The notes below the pieces were generated by a model. The model worked only from the letters and a program-made list of their open reading frames with translations, was not told where the DNA came from and searched no databases. From assembly GCF_008085915.1 (NCBI RefSeq), contig NZ_VSJK01000007.1, positions 244,404 to 308,403 of the forward strand: a stretch of 64,000 nt of DNA. The letters run 5' to 3'. Source of the DNA: Oceaniovalibus sp. ACAM 378. GTDB lineage: Bacteria > Pseudomonadota > Alphaproteobacteria > Rhodobacterales > Rhodobacteraceae. Position numbers and translations under genes: made by a program. Each line of letters starts with the position of its first letter. The stretch's first letter is position 1. This document shows positions 28,520 to 37,170 of this stretch, one piece after another.

Positions 28520-29932
28520 ATGGCAGACCGGTTCGACTCTTTCATTTTGCTGGCCGAAATGCGCACCGGGTCCAATTTTCTTGAGGACACGCTGAACACA
28601 CTTGCCGGGCTGAAATGCTGGGGTGAATCGTTCAATCCGCATTTCGTCGGTCACGCGAATCGCAGCGAACAGGCGGGTATCACCTTGCAGGAACGCGAGA
28701 TCGACCCCCTGCGCCTGTTGACGGCGATCGAGGGACAAACCGACGGGCTGCCGGGGTTCCGGTTCTTTCATGATCACGATCCGCGCATCCTGCGTCATTG
28801 TCTGGCCGATCCGCGCTGTGCCAAGGTGGTGTTGACGCGCAATCCACTGGACAGTTTCGTCAGTCTGGAAATCGCACGCCAGACCGGACAGTGGCGGCTG
28901 AGTGATCTGAAATCGGCAAAAACGGCGCGCGTCACCTTTGACGCCGATGCCTTTTCGCGCCACCTGTCGCGGCTGCAAGCGTTTCACCAGGTCATTCAGC
29001 GCAGCTTGCAGACCAGCGGTCAGACGGCATTCCATATCGGCTATGACGATCTGAACGACATCGACGTCCTGAACGGGCTTGCCGCATTTCTGGGGGTCAA
29101 GGCACGGCTGGATCAGACCAGCACCCGCACCAAGGTGCAGAATCCCGGCAGCCTGCGCGACAAAGTGGTGAACTACGATTCAATGATCGCTGCGCTGGGA
29201 TCGGTCGATCACTTTGATCTCGGCCGAACTCCGAATTTTGAGCCGCGCCGGGGTCCGAACGTGCCCGGCTTTGTCACAGCCGCCACCAGCCCGCTGTTGT
29301 ATATGCCGGTGCGCGGCGCGGCCGAGGACCGGGTGAACGCCTGGCTGACCGCGCTGGACGGCGCGCCGCCGCTGGCGCCGGAAATGTCGCAGAAAGACCT
29401 GCGCCGATGGATGCGTCAGAACACCGGCCACCGCAGCTTTACCGTGGTGCGCCATCCGGTCGCCCGTATCCACGCCACATTCCTGCGTCATATTCTGGCC
29501 ACTGGTCCGGACAGTTTTGCCGATCTGCGCACCACATTGAAGGCGCGTTATGATGTGCCGCTGCCCGACAGCGCGGAATGTTCTACTGAGCAGCACCGCG
29601 CGGCCTTTATCGGATTTTTGAAATTCGTGCGCGGCAATCTTGGCGGCCAGACCAGTATCCGCACCGATCCCGCCTGGGCGTCACAGTCCACGGTGATTCA
29701 GGGGATGGCGCAATTCGCCCTGCCCGACATGATCCTGCGCGCCGAATCTCTGGGCGCCGGTGTCTCCGCATTGGCGGAAGCAATCGGGGCAACAGCGCCC
29801 GATGTGCCAGAGGATGACACCAAGCTGCTGGCGCAGATCCACGATGATACGGTCGAACAGGCGGTGCGCGACATCTATCAGCGGGATTACCTGATTTTTG
29901 GCTATCGACCGTGGAATAAGCCCAGAGGCTGA
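28520..29932 (+). CDS. Two-domain sulfotransferase-like protein
   Basis: A 470-residue protein that probably transfers sulfate from PAPS to a glycan. The N-terminal half has the 5'-phosphosulfate loop LAEMRTGSNFLEDTL and the 3'-phosphate motif VVLTRNPLDSFVSLEIARQ. The C-terminal half (from about residue 230) has a second, different sulfotransferase-like pattern, FTVVRHPVARIHATFLRHIL, resembling the carbohydrate Sulfotransfer_2 type. The second 5'-loop is less clear, so only one half may be active. It is the last gene of the polysaccharide run and is followed by a terminator; cysQ at the head of the run would clear the PAP. Confidence 0.82.
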   Translation: MADRFDSFILLAEMRTGSNFLEDTLNTLAGLKCWGESFNPHFVGHANRSEQAGITLQEREIDPLRLLTAIEGQTDGLPGFRFFHDHDPRILRHCLADPRCAKVVLTRNPLDSFVSLEIARQTGQWRLSDLKSAKTARVTFDADAFSRHLSRLQAFHQVIQRSLQTSGQTAFHIGYDDLNDIDVLNGLAAFLGVKARLDQTSTRTKVQNPGSLRDKVVNYDSMIAALGSVDHFDLGRTPNFEPRRGPNVPGFVTAATSPLLYMPVRGAAEDRVNAWLTALDGAPPLAPEMSQKDLRRWMRQNTGHRSFTVVRHPVARIHATFLRHILATGPDSFADLRTTLKARYDVPLPDSAECSTEQHRAAFIGFLKFVRGNLGGQTSIRTDPAWASQSTVIQGMAQFALPDMILRAESLGAGVSALAEAIGATAPDVPEDDTKLLAQIHDDTVEQAVRDIYQRDYLIFGYRPWNKPRG

Positions 29933-29969
29933 ACTGCGCGGGCGGGTCTTCGGGCTGACCAAACAGCCC

Positions 29970-29994
29970 GCCGCCGTTCTCAGGCGGCCTTTTT
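29970..29994 (+). terminator. Terminator of the polysaccharide operon
   Basis: GCCGCC-N7-GGCGGC stem followed by CTTTTT on the plus strand, just after the sulfotransferase stop. It overlaps the 3' end of the convergent ptsN gene, whose last codons (Lys-Lys-Ala-Ala) supply one arm. Confidence 0.82.
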
Positions 29995-30444
29995 GGTCGG
30001 GGCTTCGGTCAGCAGAGCGTGCAGAACCGCCGGATCCTCGTTCGCACGCAGTTTCGCGCAGAGCGCCGCATCACGCAGCGTGCGCGAGACCAGCGCCAAC
30101 GCTTTAAGGTGCTCAACCCCCGCATCCGTAGGCGCGAACAGCGCAAAGATCAGATCGACAGGCTGCCGATCCGCGCTGTCGAACTCCATCGGCTTTTCGA
30201 TGCGCATGAAAATACCGCGCACACTGTCTACCTCGTCAAGCCGTGCGTGGGGCAAGGCAATGCCATGCCCCACGGCGGTCGGCCCCAGCCCCTCACGCTC
30301 CATCAACGCCTCGACGGCGCGATGGGCGTGCAGGCCGTGAACCGAATGACCGATCTCGGCCAATTCTTGAAACAGGCGTTTCTTGCTGGTCATCGAACTG
30401 ACGACGCGGATCGCACTGGGGTCGAGAATCGCGGAAAGTTGCAT
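29980..30444 (-). CDS. ptsN: PTS IIA-like nitrogen regulatory protein PtsN
   Basis: EIIA-Ntr of the regulatory nitrogen phosphotransferase system. It relays phosphate state to potassium transport, stress and carbon/nitrogen control rather than sugar uptake. Start MQLSAILDPSAI gives 154 residues (an ATG two codons earlier is possible). The phospho-acceptor is His66 in GIALPHARLD. It follows hpf on the same strand, as in most proteobacteria. No rpoN is present in this copy of the neighbourhood. Confidence 0.94.
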   Translation of the reverse strand: MQLSAILDPSAIRVVSSMTSKKRLFQELAEIGHSVHGLHAHRAVEALMEREGLGPTAVGHGIALPHARLDEVDSVRGIFMRIEKPMEFDSADRQPVDLIFALFAPTDAGVEHLKALALVSRTLRDAALCAKLRANEDPAVLHALLTEAPTKKAA

Positions 30445-30480
30445 GCACACCTGTCTTTGGTCTTACGCCGCGCCGATCTT

Positions 30481-31062
30481 TCAGCGCACCGTGTTCGGGT
30501 CGATCCAGCCGATGTTTCCGTCTTCGCGACGGTACACAACATTGACCCCGGTATCCTGTTTTTCGTTTCGGAACACCAGAACGGGTGCGCCGGCAAGCTC
30601 CATCTGCATCACCGCTTCGCCAACCGACAGTTGCGGGATCTGCATCTGCATCTCCGCAATGATCATTGGCGCAAGCGTTTCGGGCTCAAGCTCTTCGGCC
30701 CCGTCTTCACCTGCGGCGAGGATATACGAAGACGCACCGGAAAGTTCAACCGGCTGTGCGCGATCCTTGTAGTGATCCTTGAGCCGGCGCTTGTAACGGC
30801 GGATCTGCTTTTCCATTTTTTCCAGCGCACTGTCAAAACAGGCATAGATTTCGGCCGCTCGACCCCGCGCCTGAACGGTCAGACCCGTGGACAGATGCAC
30901 GACCGATTCACACACGAATTCATGTCCGTCCCGGGAAAACACCACCAAGGCGTCGGTCGGACGCCCCGGGTATTTGGCAATCATTTCGTCGATTACAGAC
31001 TTGACGTGGGATTGAAGCGCCTCGCCGATGTCGATCTGTTTTCCGCTGATCTGGTATTGCAT
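30481..31062 (-). CDS. hpf: Ribosome hibernation-promoting factor, long form
   Basis: Binds the 30S decoding region to inactivate and dimerise ribosomes in stationary phase. The 193-residue long form has an N-terminal S30AE domain (MQYQISGKQIDIGEALQ ... KMEKQIRRYKRRLKDH) and a C-terminal dimerisation domain (QMQIPQLSVGEAVMQMELAGAPVLVFRN ... VVYRREDGNIGWIDP). It lies between lptB and ptsN. The 278-bp gap upstream holds no convincing gene; a short minus-strand open frame from 31262 (MTDTNPSIEKC) is unrecognised. Confidence 0.95.
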   Translation of the reverse strand: MQYQISGKQIDIGEALQSHVKSVIDEMIAKYPGRPTDALVVFSRDGHEFVCESVVHLSTGLTVQARGRAAEIYACFDSALEKMEKQIRRYKRRLKDHYKDRAQPVELSGASSYILAAGEDGAEELEPETLAPMIIAEMQMQIPQLSVGEAVMQMELAGAPVLVFRNEKQDTGVNVVYRREDGNIGWIDPNTVR

Positions 31063-31340
31063 CTTGCCTCCTTGGGCTTGGGATAGCCAAACCGGACGGC
31101 CTGCCCTGCGGCCTCCGGCAACTGAGTGATTCTACTGGTTATTAAAGAAATCCAGGGTCCGGTTTCAAGCCGTGCCACGCGGGCCTGGGTCAGGGCCTGA
31201 AGAAGCTGCAGACCGGGGGCTGCACACTTCTCGATCGAAGGGTTGGTGTCAGTCATGCCCCCCATTGGGCGCCCGGATCGGGTGATCTGTCAATCAAAAC
31301 CATCACACAACCTCAGGAAGAAATCAGACATGGGACGGAA

Positions 31341-32096
31341 TCAGGAAATCCTGAAACCCTGCCCCAAATAGACCCGCTGCACGTTTTCGTCGCGCACCAC
31401 CTCGTCCGCAGTGCCGCTCATCAGCACATGACCGTCATGCAGGATATAGGCCCGGTCGACGATGCCAAGCGTTTCACGGACGTTGTGATCGGTGATCAGC
31501 ACGCCGATGTTGCGGGTTTTCAGATCGGCGACCAATGTGCGGATATCGGCCACCGCGATCGGATCGACCCCGGCAAAGGGCTCGTCCAGCAGCACATAGG
31601 ACGGATCGGCGGCCAGACAGCGGGCAATCTCGGCCCGCCGCCGTTCCCCGCCCGAAAGCGCCGGAGCGGGGGTGCGCCGCAGATGAGAGATCGAGAATTC
31701 ATTCAAAAGCTGCTCAAGCCGGTCGCGCCGCCTATCCCGGTTGGGCGTCGAGATTTCGAGGATCGACATTATGTTGTCTTCGACGTTCATGCCGCGAAAG
31801 ATCGACATTTCCTGCGGCAGATAGCCGATTCCCATCTTTGCACGCCGGTACATCGGCAGCGCGGTCACATCGCGCCCGTCGATGATCACCTGCCCGCCTT
31901 CGGGCTGTACCAGTCCGGCGATGGAATAAAACACGGTCGTCTTGCCCGAACCGTTTGGCCCCAAAAGCGCGACCACTTCGCCCCGGGCCAGATCCAGCGT
32001 CACGTCGCGGATCACCAGACGCTTGCGGTAACTCTTGCGCAGGTTGCGTATCTGCAAACCGGTTGATTGGGCCGCAAGGCTCAGCGTCGATGCCAT
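31341..32096 (-). CDS. lptB: LPS export ABC transporter ATPase LptB
   Basis: ATPase of the LptB2FG complex that extracts lipopolysaccharide from the inner membrane. Length 251 residues. Walker A GPNGSGKTT, signature LSGGERRRAEIAR and Walker B YVLLDEPFAGVDP are all present. It overlaps lptA by one base on the same strand. The order lptC-lptA-lptB is conserved. Confidence 0.96.
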   Translation of the reverse strand: MASTLSLAAQSTGLQIRNLRKSYRKRLVIRDVTLDLARGEVVALLGPNGSGKTTVFYSIAGLVQPEGGQVIIDGRDVTALPMYRRAKMGIGYLPQEMSIFRGMNVEDNIMSILEISTPNRDRRRDRLEQLLNEFSISHLRRTPAPALSGGERRRAEIARCLAADPSYVLLDEPFAGVDPIAVADIRTLVADLKTRNIGVLITDHNVRETLGIVDRAYILHDGHVLMSGTADEVVRDENVQRVYLGQGFRIS

Positions 32097-32581
32097 CAGT
32101 TGGCGCCGGGCTGAAACACCGTGCGCACCCGTCCCTCCATCGTGCCGGTGCCCTTGTTCAGGTCGATCACCAGCTTGTTGGAGGTCAGCGCGCTGCCGCC
32201 CTGAGTCAGAATCACGTCGCCGGTCATCACCACAGTGCCCTTGTCGATGGAATACACCGCTTCGTTTGACTCGGCTGCCTCGGCGCCATTGACAAGGGTG
32301 ACACCGCCGCTTGCGCGCAGCTCGGAAATCGTGCCCGCATTGCCAGCAGCATAGAGCACCTTGACTGCCCCCGCACTCAGCCGCATTTCACCCTGTGTGA
32401 TCAGAACGTTGCCGGTGAACGCGGCGGTACCGTCGGCCTGATCGATCTGCAACTGGTCCGATGCCACCTCGACCGGCAGAGATGTGTCATGGTTCAGCCC
32501 ACCAAAGCCGACACTGGCTTGGCCCAGCACCGGCCCGGCGGCCAGCACTGCCAGAACTGCAAAAAGTCCGATCCGCGTCAT
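32096..32581 (-). CDS. lptA: LPS transport periplasmic protein LptA
   Basis: Periplasmic bridge protein that carries lipopolysaccharide from LptC to LptD. Its 161 residues include a signal peptide (about 1-21, ending VLGQA) and an OstA-type beta-jellyroll (SLPVEVASDQLQIDQADGTAAFTGNV ... GDVILTQGGSALTSNKLVIDL). The start overlaps the lptC stop (4 bases). Confidence 0.94.
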   Translation of the reverse strand: MTRIGLFAVLAVLAAGPVLGQASVGFGGLNHDTSLPVEVASDQLQIDQADGTAAFTGNVLITQGEMRLSAGAVKVLYAAGNAGTISELRASGGVTLVNGAEAAESNEAVYSIDKGTVVMTGDVILTQGGSALTSNKLVIDLNKGTGTMEGRVRTVFQPGAN

Positions 32582-33228
32582 TTCTCGCCTCCCTGATCCG
32601 GTAGGGGTTGGTATATCAGGCGAACCCGGTCTGTGAAGACAAGATGATAAGAGGGGCTGCCCTCCCCGTCATCCGACCGGCGCAGCTCCATCCTGCCCGC
32701 GCGGATATCCCCGGCCGGGCCGGTCGCCACGATACCCTCGGCGGATTCGACAAAGGTCGCGTCCAGCGATGCGGTGATCTCTTCGGTTTCGATCACATAG
32801 CCTGTGCTGCTCTGCATCCGTACTCCGCCCTCCATCCGTGCGACCCGTTCAGCGGTGTCGATCACGCCCCGGCCCGCGTCGATATCAAGTCGCCCGCCAT
32901 CGGAAGTGTCCAACCGCGCCACAAGAGCTTCGGCGCTGACCCGGTTGTTGCCTTCAGGCCGCGCGCTGTCCGAGGACAGGGTGATCGCCGTTCCGTCCCG
33001 TGTCACGCCCGAGTATTCCGGCGCGGCGATTTTCTGTTCGCGCAGGATCACGGCGACTTCGACATCGGAATACGGGATCGCCGCCTCGGGATCGACACTG
33101 CGCGACACCAGAAACAGGGTCGACAGGATGCTGAGCGCGGCCAGCGGCAACAGAATCTTCAGCCAGGCGACCAGCCGGGAATAGGCGTTGTCATAGCGTG
33201 ACGCAGAAGGGTTTCGGATTGCCATCAT
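32578..33228 (-). CDS. lptC: LPS export protein LptC
   Basis: Inner-membrane anchored component that receives lipopolysaccharide from LptB2FG and passes it to LptA. Of 216 residues, one membrane segment lies at about 20-42 (WLKILLPLAALSILSTLFLV), followed by a periplasmic jellyroll with weak internal repeats (LDASDGGRLDIDAGRGVID-like). The start may be the first or second of two adjacent ATGs (33228 or 33225). It is the first gene of the lptCAB run. Confidence 0.9.
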   Translation of the reverse strand: MMAIRNPSASRYDNAYSRLVAWLKILLPLAALSILSTLFLVSRSVDPEAAIPYSDVEVAVILREQKIAAPEYSGVTRDGTAITLSSDSARPEGNNRVSAEALVARLDTSDGGRLDIDAGRGVIDTAERVARMEGGVRMQSSTGYVIETEEITASLDATFVESAEGIVATGPAGDIRAGRMELRRSDDGEGSPSYHLVFTDRVRLIYQPLPDQGGEK

Positions 33229-33347
33229 TCCTACCTAGGGTGCGAAGGCCCGCGCGCCCAGAGCAAGATGACTTTGATTTGCACCGGAAGCCATCCAAGG
33301 GCCGGGCGAGCCTCGGTTTGATCGCTTCCAGGCATAGTCATCCCGCA

Positions 33348-33959
33348 TCAGTGCGCGAAGATATCGATTTCAGGCCAGCCCGCCAGATCCAGCTTTGCAC
33401 GAACCGGCAGAAAATCAAAACAGGCCTGCGCAATCTCGCTCCGCCCTTCGCGTGCCAGCCGCTGGTCAAGCTCGCGCCGCAGCGCGTGCAGATACAAAAC
33501 GTCGGACGCGGCATAATCCAGTTGCGCCGTCGTCAGATTTTCGGCGCCCCAGTCGCTTTGTTGCTGGAATTTCGAGATATCGACGTTCAGCAGATCAGAG
33601 AGCAGATATTTCAGCCCGTGCCGGTCGGTGAAGGTGCGCACCATCTTGCTGGCAATCTTGGTGCAATACACCGGCGCCGTGACCACACCGAAGGCGTTCA
33701 ACAGCGCGGCAATGTCGAACCGCCCAAAGTGAAACAGTTTCAGCACCGCAGGATCGGCCAGCATGCGGCACAGGTTCGGCGCAGTGTCTTGCCCGATGGC
33801 CACCTGCACCAGATGTGCGTTGCCGTCGCCGCCCGACATCTGCACCAGACACAGCCGGTCGCGGTGCGGGTTCAGCCCCATGGTTTCGCAATCGATGGCA
33901 ACCACCGGCCCCAGATCCAGCCCGTCAGGCAAATCGCCGCGATACAGTGTATTGGTCAT
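33348..33959 (-). CDS. rnd: Ribonuclease D, short form
   Basis: 3'-5' exonuclease of the DEDD superfamily acting on structured RNA 3' ends. It has 203 residues with the exonuclease domain only; the C-terminal HRDC domain of E. coli RNase D is missing, as usual in this bacterial group. Exo I is AIDCETMGL (Asp23, Glu25), exo II lies around FHFGRFDIAAL, and exo III is DYAASDVLYLH (DEDDy type). It stands between lptC and asd, divergent from asd. Confidence 0.9.
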   Translation of the reverse strand: MTNTLYRGDLPDGLDLGPVVAIDCETMGLNPHRDRLCLVQMSGGDGNAHLVQVAIGQDTAPNLCRMLADPAVLKLFHFGRFDIAALLNAFGVVTAPVYCTKIASKMVRTFTDRHGLKYLLSDLLNVDISKFQQQSDWGAENLTTAQLDYAASDVLYLHALRRELDQRLAREGRSEIAQACFDFLPVRAKLDLAGWPEIDIFAH

Positions 33960-34151
33960 GTCTGTCCCCTGCTCTTCGCAGCCGTGATAGGGCGGTCGGG
34001 CCCGGCAGGCAACGGGTTTGCCGCCGTCATCACACGCCGGAATCGGAAGTTACAGCATTCCTCATGGCCCTGCCTCTTCCTTTTACCCTTGCATTGCGCT
34101 AACACGCGCCGTCCGACAGGACACGTCATCCGATCGCAAGGAGCCACCCAG

Positions 34152-35174
34152 ATGGGTTATAAAGTCGTCATCGTCGGCGCCACGGGCAATGTGGGCCGCG
34201 AAATGCTGAACATTCTGGCTGAACGCCAGTTCCCGATTGATGAGATCGTCGCACTCGCCTCGCGCCGGTCATTGGGAACCGAGGTCAGCTTTGGCGACAA
34301 GACGCTGAAGACCAAAGACCTCGACACCTTTGATTTCACCGGCTGGGACATGGCACTGTTTGCCGTCGGCTCTGACGCCACAAAGCAATATGCCCCCAAG
34401 GCGGCCAAGGTCGGTTGCGTCGTGATCGATAATTCGTCGCTCTATCGCTATGACCCCGACATTCCTTTGATCGTGCCCGAGGTGAACCCCGACGCGATCA
34501 GCATGGTCAAGAACAAGAACATCATCGCCAATCCCAACTGTTCGACGGCACAGATGGTCGTCGCCCTGAAGCCCCTGCACGACCGTGCACGGATCAAACG
34601 GGTGGTGGTCAGCACCTATCAGTCCGTTTCGGGCGCCGGGAAAGAGGGCATAGACGAGCTGTGGGACCAGACGAAAAGCATCTATAATCCCACCGACCAT
34701 AAGCCGCCTAGAAAGTTCACCAAGCAGATCGCGTTCAACGTGATCCCGCATATCGATTCCTTCCTCGACTCGGGCGACACCAAAGAAGAGTGGAAGATGG
34801 TCGCCGAGACGAAAAAGATCATCGACAAATCGATCAAGATCACCGCCACCTGTGTGCGCGTGCCGGTCTTTGTCGGCCACAGCGAATCCATCAACATCGA
34901 GTTTGAGGAATTCCTGGACGAAGACGAAGCCCGTGACATCCTGCGCGAGGCTCCGGGGATCATGGTCGTGGATAAGCGCGAAGACGGCGGTTACATCACC
35001 CCGATCGAATGCGTCGGTGAATTCGCCACTTATATCTCGCGGATCCGGCAGGATACGACCGTAGAAAACGGATTGAACCTGTGGTGCGTCTCGGACAATC
35101 TGCGCAAGGGTGCGGCACTGAACGCGGTGCAGATCGCCGAACTTCTGGGCAACCGGGTGCTTAAAAAGGGCTAG
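34152..35174 (+). CDS. asd: Aspartate-semialdehyde dehydrogenase
   Basis: NADPH-dependent conversion of aspartyl phosphate to aspartate semialdehyde, a branch point to lysine/diaminopimelate, threonine and methionine. The start ATG 34152 gives 340 residues (MGYKVVIVGATGNVGREML), with AAGGAG ahead of it; the longer open frame upstream is antisense to rnd. The nucleophile is Cys130 in NPNCSTAQ. SVSGAGKEGI and NVIPHIDSF are family motifs. Monocistronic and followed by a hairpin. Confidence 0.96.
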   Translation: MGYKVVIVGATGNVGREMLNILAERQFPIDEIVALASRRSLGTEVSFGDKTLKTKDLDTFDFTGWDMALFAVGSDATKQYAPKAAKVGCVVIDNSSLYRYDPDIPLIVPEVNPDAISMVKNKNIIANPNCSTAQMVVALKPLHDRARIKRVVVSTYQSVSGAGKEGIDELWDQTKSIYNPTDHKPPRKFTKQIAFNVIPHIDSFLDSGDTKEEWKMVAETKKIIDKSIKITATCVRVPVFVGHSESINIEFEEFLDEDEARDILREAPGIMVVDKREDGGYITPIECVGEFATYISRIRQDTTVENGLNLWCVSDNLRKGAALNAVQIAELLGNRVLKKG

Positions 35175-35192
35175 TTCCAGCCCATCGCATAT

Positions 35193-35222
35193 CTGGCGGC
35201 GCCCCATTGATGGCGTCGCCAG
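35193..35222 (+). terminator. Terminator-like hairpin after asd
   Basis: Arms CTGGCGGCGCC and GGCGTCGCCAG (11 bp, one mismatch) with an 8-base loop start 19 bases after the asd stop. No T run follows, so it may be Rho-assisted or an mRNA-end stabiliser. Confidence 0.6.
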
Positions 35223-36207
35223 TTGCAAAAGACAGGCCGGACAGCCGAAAGCGAATCGTCTGCTTTGGGGTCTTTTGGCCCTCCGGATTTGAGCGCAAGG
35301 GTTTCCAACTCCTTTAAGGAACCTTCGCGAAACCGCCTTTCCAGGCGCCAACTGGTAAATCTTCATCACCCGGAAAGCCTGAATTCAGGATAACAGCCGT
35401 GGTTTTTGACTGATTCAGCCGGGGCAGACAGTTATTTCCCCCCACACATTCCGATTTATTCAACCTGATCAACGCTCTGACCAAAGGTTAACACAGCCCG
35501 GGCGTTTGAACCGACTTCAGTAAGCCCTCCTAAACCAGCAGCGTATAGGGTGGACCCATCGCTCGGACTTGGACCGGGAGAGGGAAGAGGTGCGAAGGAC
35601 CGGTCAGGGTGTCGTGAGGGGCAGGGGTGCGCCGACTCGGCAGTGGCCCGCGGCACTTTCGCACCGGATGGTACAGACGATTGCTATGCTCCCGTCAGAT
35701 GCCATCCATGGGGACACTCGAATCGGTGTCGCCCGCCACGGGTCAGCGATCCCGAACGGCAAACACCACGGAATCACCAAAGCTCCCCCCGGCGCCGCAG
35801 GTTCGGGCCGGGGGACTCATCGGAGATTGTTGGATGCGACAGATTGCACGCCAATCCAGACTGAAAACCCGCACCGCCAAAGTGAATCGGAGCCAAATGC
35901 CGATGCATGGCACCCATCGGCCCCGCCGCGCAGTTGCAGGCGAACCGGACCGCTGTTCGACCCATAAGCCGCGGGACGTGGTGCCATGTCAAACCTTTTG
36001 ACCAAGGCGCGACAGCGCAGGGTCGATGCACTGTTGCGGATCAGGATGCCTCAGATCAACCTGTTCTGGGATGAAACCGGCCCGCCCGACTCTCGCAGCA
36101 CGATGCATGTTCAAATGATGGATTACCGGGTCCGCATGGGACCACGACGCGCCGTTCTGGCCCCGCTGACGATTTAAGACGGACAGGTGGACCGGGCGCA
36201 CCGTCTT
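35223..36207. other. About 1 kb with no recognisable gene
   Basis: This stretch between asd and the Dpp-type ATPase gene has several short open frames on both strands (for example 35986-36177 plus, starting MSNLLTKARQRR), but none with a recognisable domain, good ribosome site or clear codon bias. It includes an AT-richer part (35380-35500) that could hold promoters. It also has an inverted repeat GGTGCGAA (35589-35596) / TTCGCACC (35658-35665) enclosing a GC-rich segment that could fold. It may contain a small RNA or a decayed gene. Confidence 0.4.
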
Positions 36208-37170
36208 TCAGGCGTGGTGGCAGGATACGAAACGACCCGGTTCGATCTCGCGCAGCTCGGGCGCGTCGGTGGCGCAGATTTCGGTGCGGCGCGGGCAACG
36301 ATCGCGGAACGGGCAACCGGCAAGCCGAGCGAAACGGCTGGGCGGCTCGTCCGGATCGATTGCGCCGGTGATCCGGGTCGACGGATCGGGGCGCGGGATC
36401 GCTTGAATCAGCAGTTCGGTATAGGGATGGCGCGGATCGCTGAACAGCGGGCGGGCCGGCGCGATTTCGACGACCCGGCCCATGTAAAGCACGGCAACCC
36501 GGTCGGAGATCTTGGCCACCACGCTGAGGTCGTGACTGATGAACAGCAGCGTTAGACCCAGCCGGTTTTTCAGCTCGGCCAGCAGGTTCAGCACCTGCGC
36601 TTGAATCGACACATCCAGCGCGGACACCGGTTCATCGGCAATTACCAGCTCCGGTTCCGGCAGGATCGCGCGGGCGATGCCGACGCGCTGCCGCTGGCCG
36701 CCGGACAGTTCATGGGGAAAACGGTCGGCGAAACCCGCACCAAGCCCGACACGGTCCAGCGCCTCGCCCACCAGACGCTTGCGTTCTGCACTGCTCTCAA
36801 AGATTCCGTGGATGTCCCCCGCCTCGGCCACGGAATCGCCGACCGAGCGTCGCGGATCGAGCGAGGCATAGGGATCCTGAAACACCATGCGGATGCGTAG
36901 CCTTGCACGGGCCAAACTGCGCCGGTCCAGCGTCAGAAGATCTACGCCATCGTGGATCACCTTGCCGCCATCGGCGCGGGTCAACCCCATCACCGCCCGG
37001 GCCAGCGAGGATTTTCCACAGCCGGATTCTCCCACGATGCCAAGGGTTTCACCCGCCCGCACGGCCAGCGATATGTCGTCGACCGCGCGAACCTCGTGGT
37101 TCTTGCCGCCGCGCCGCACATGATAGGCCTTGGAGAGGTTGCGGATGTCCAGAACGGTGTCGTCGGTCAT
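36208..37170 (-). CDS. Peptide-type ABC transporter ATPase (DppF/OppF-like)
   Basis: A 320-residue ATPase from [14 protein letters not shown]; the longer frame upstream runs inside the neighbour. Walker [13 protein letters not shown], signature LSGGQRQRVGIAR, Walker B LVIADEPVSALD, plus the C-terminal oligopeptide-transporter domain with CPFRDRCP and a following Cys (iron-sulfur-like Cys cluster of the family). It is the last gene of a 14-gene minus-strand run. Its partner ATPase overlaps by 4 bases. Confidence 0.93.
   Translation of the reverse strand: MTDDTVLDIRNLSKAYHVRRGGKNHEVRAVDDISLAVRAGETLGIVGESGCGKSSLARAVMGLTRADGGKVIHDGVDLLTLDRRSLARARLRIRMVFQDPYASLDPRRSVGDSVAEAGDIHGIFESSAERKRLVGEALDRVGLGAGFADRFPHELSGGQRQRVGIARAILPEPELVIADEPVSALDVSIQAQVLNLLAELKNRLGLTLLFISHDLSVVAKISDRVAVLYMGRVVEIAPARPLFSDPRHPYTELLIQAIPRPDPSTRITGAIDPDEPPSRFARLAGCPFRDRCPRRTEICATDAPELREIEPGRFVSCHHA

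Noticed and set aside
30993..31265. 90-codon minus-strand frame ahead of hpf, considered as a remnant of rpoN
   Set aside because: It does not resemble the RpoN N-terminus and it overlaps the hpf start in another frame.
33198..34151. N-terminal extension of Asd
   Set aside because: It is antisense to ribonuclease D. Asd starts at ATG 34152 with an AAGGAG site.
35550..35967. Overlapping short plus-strand frames in the asd-Dpp gap
   Set aside because: Three overlapping frames of similar length, none with a ribosome site or recognisable domain; typical of non-coding GC-rich DNA.
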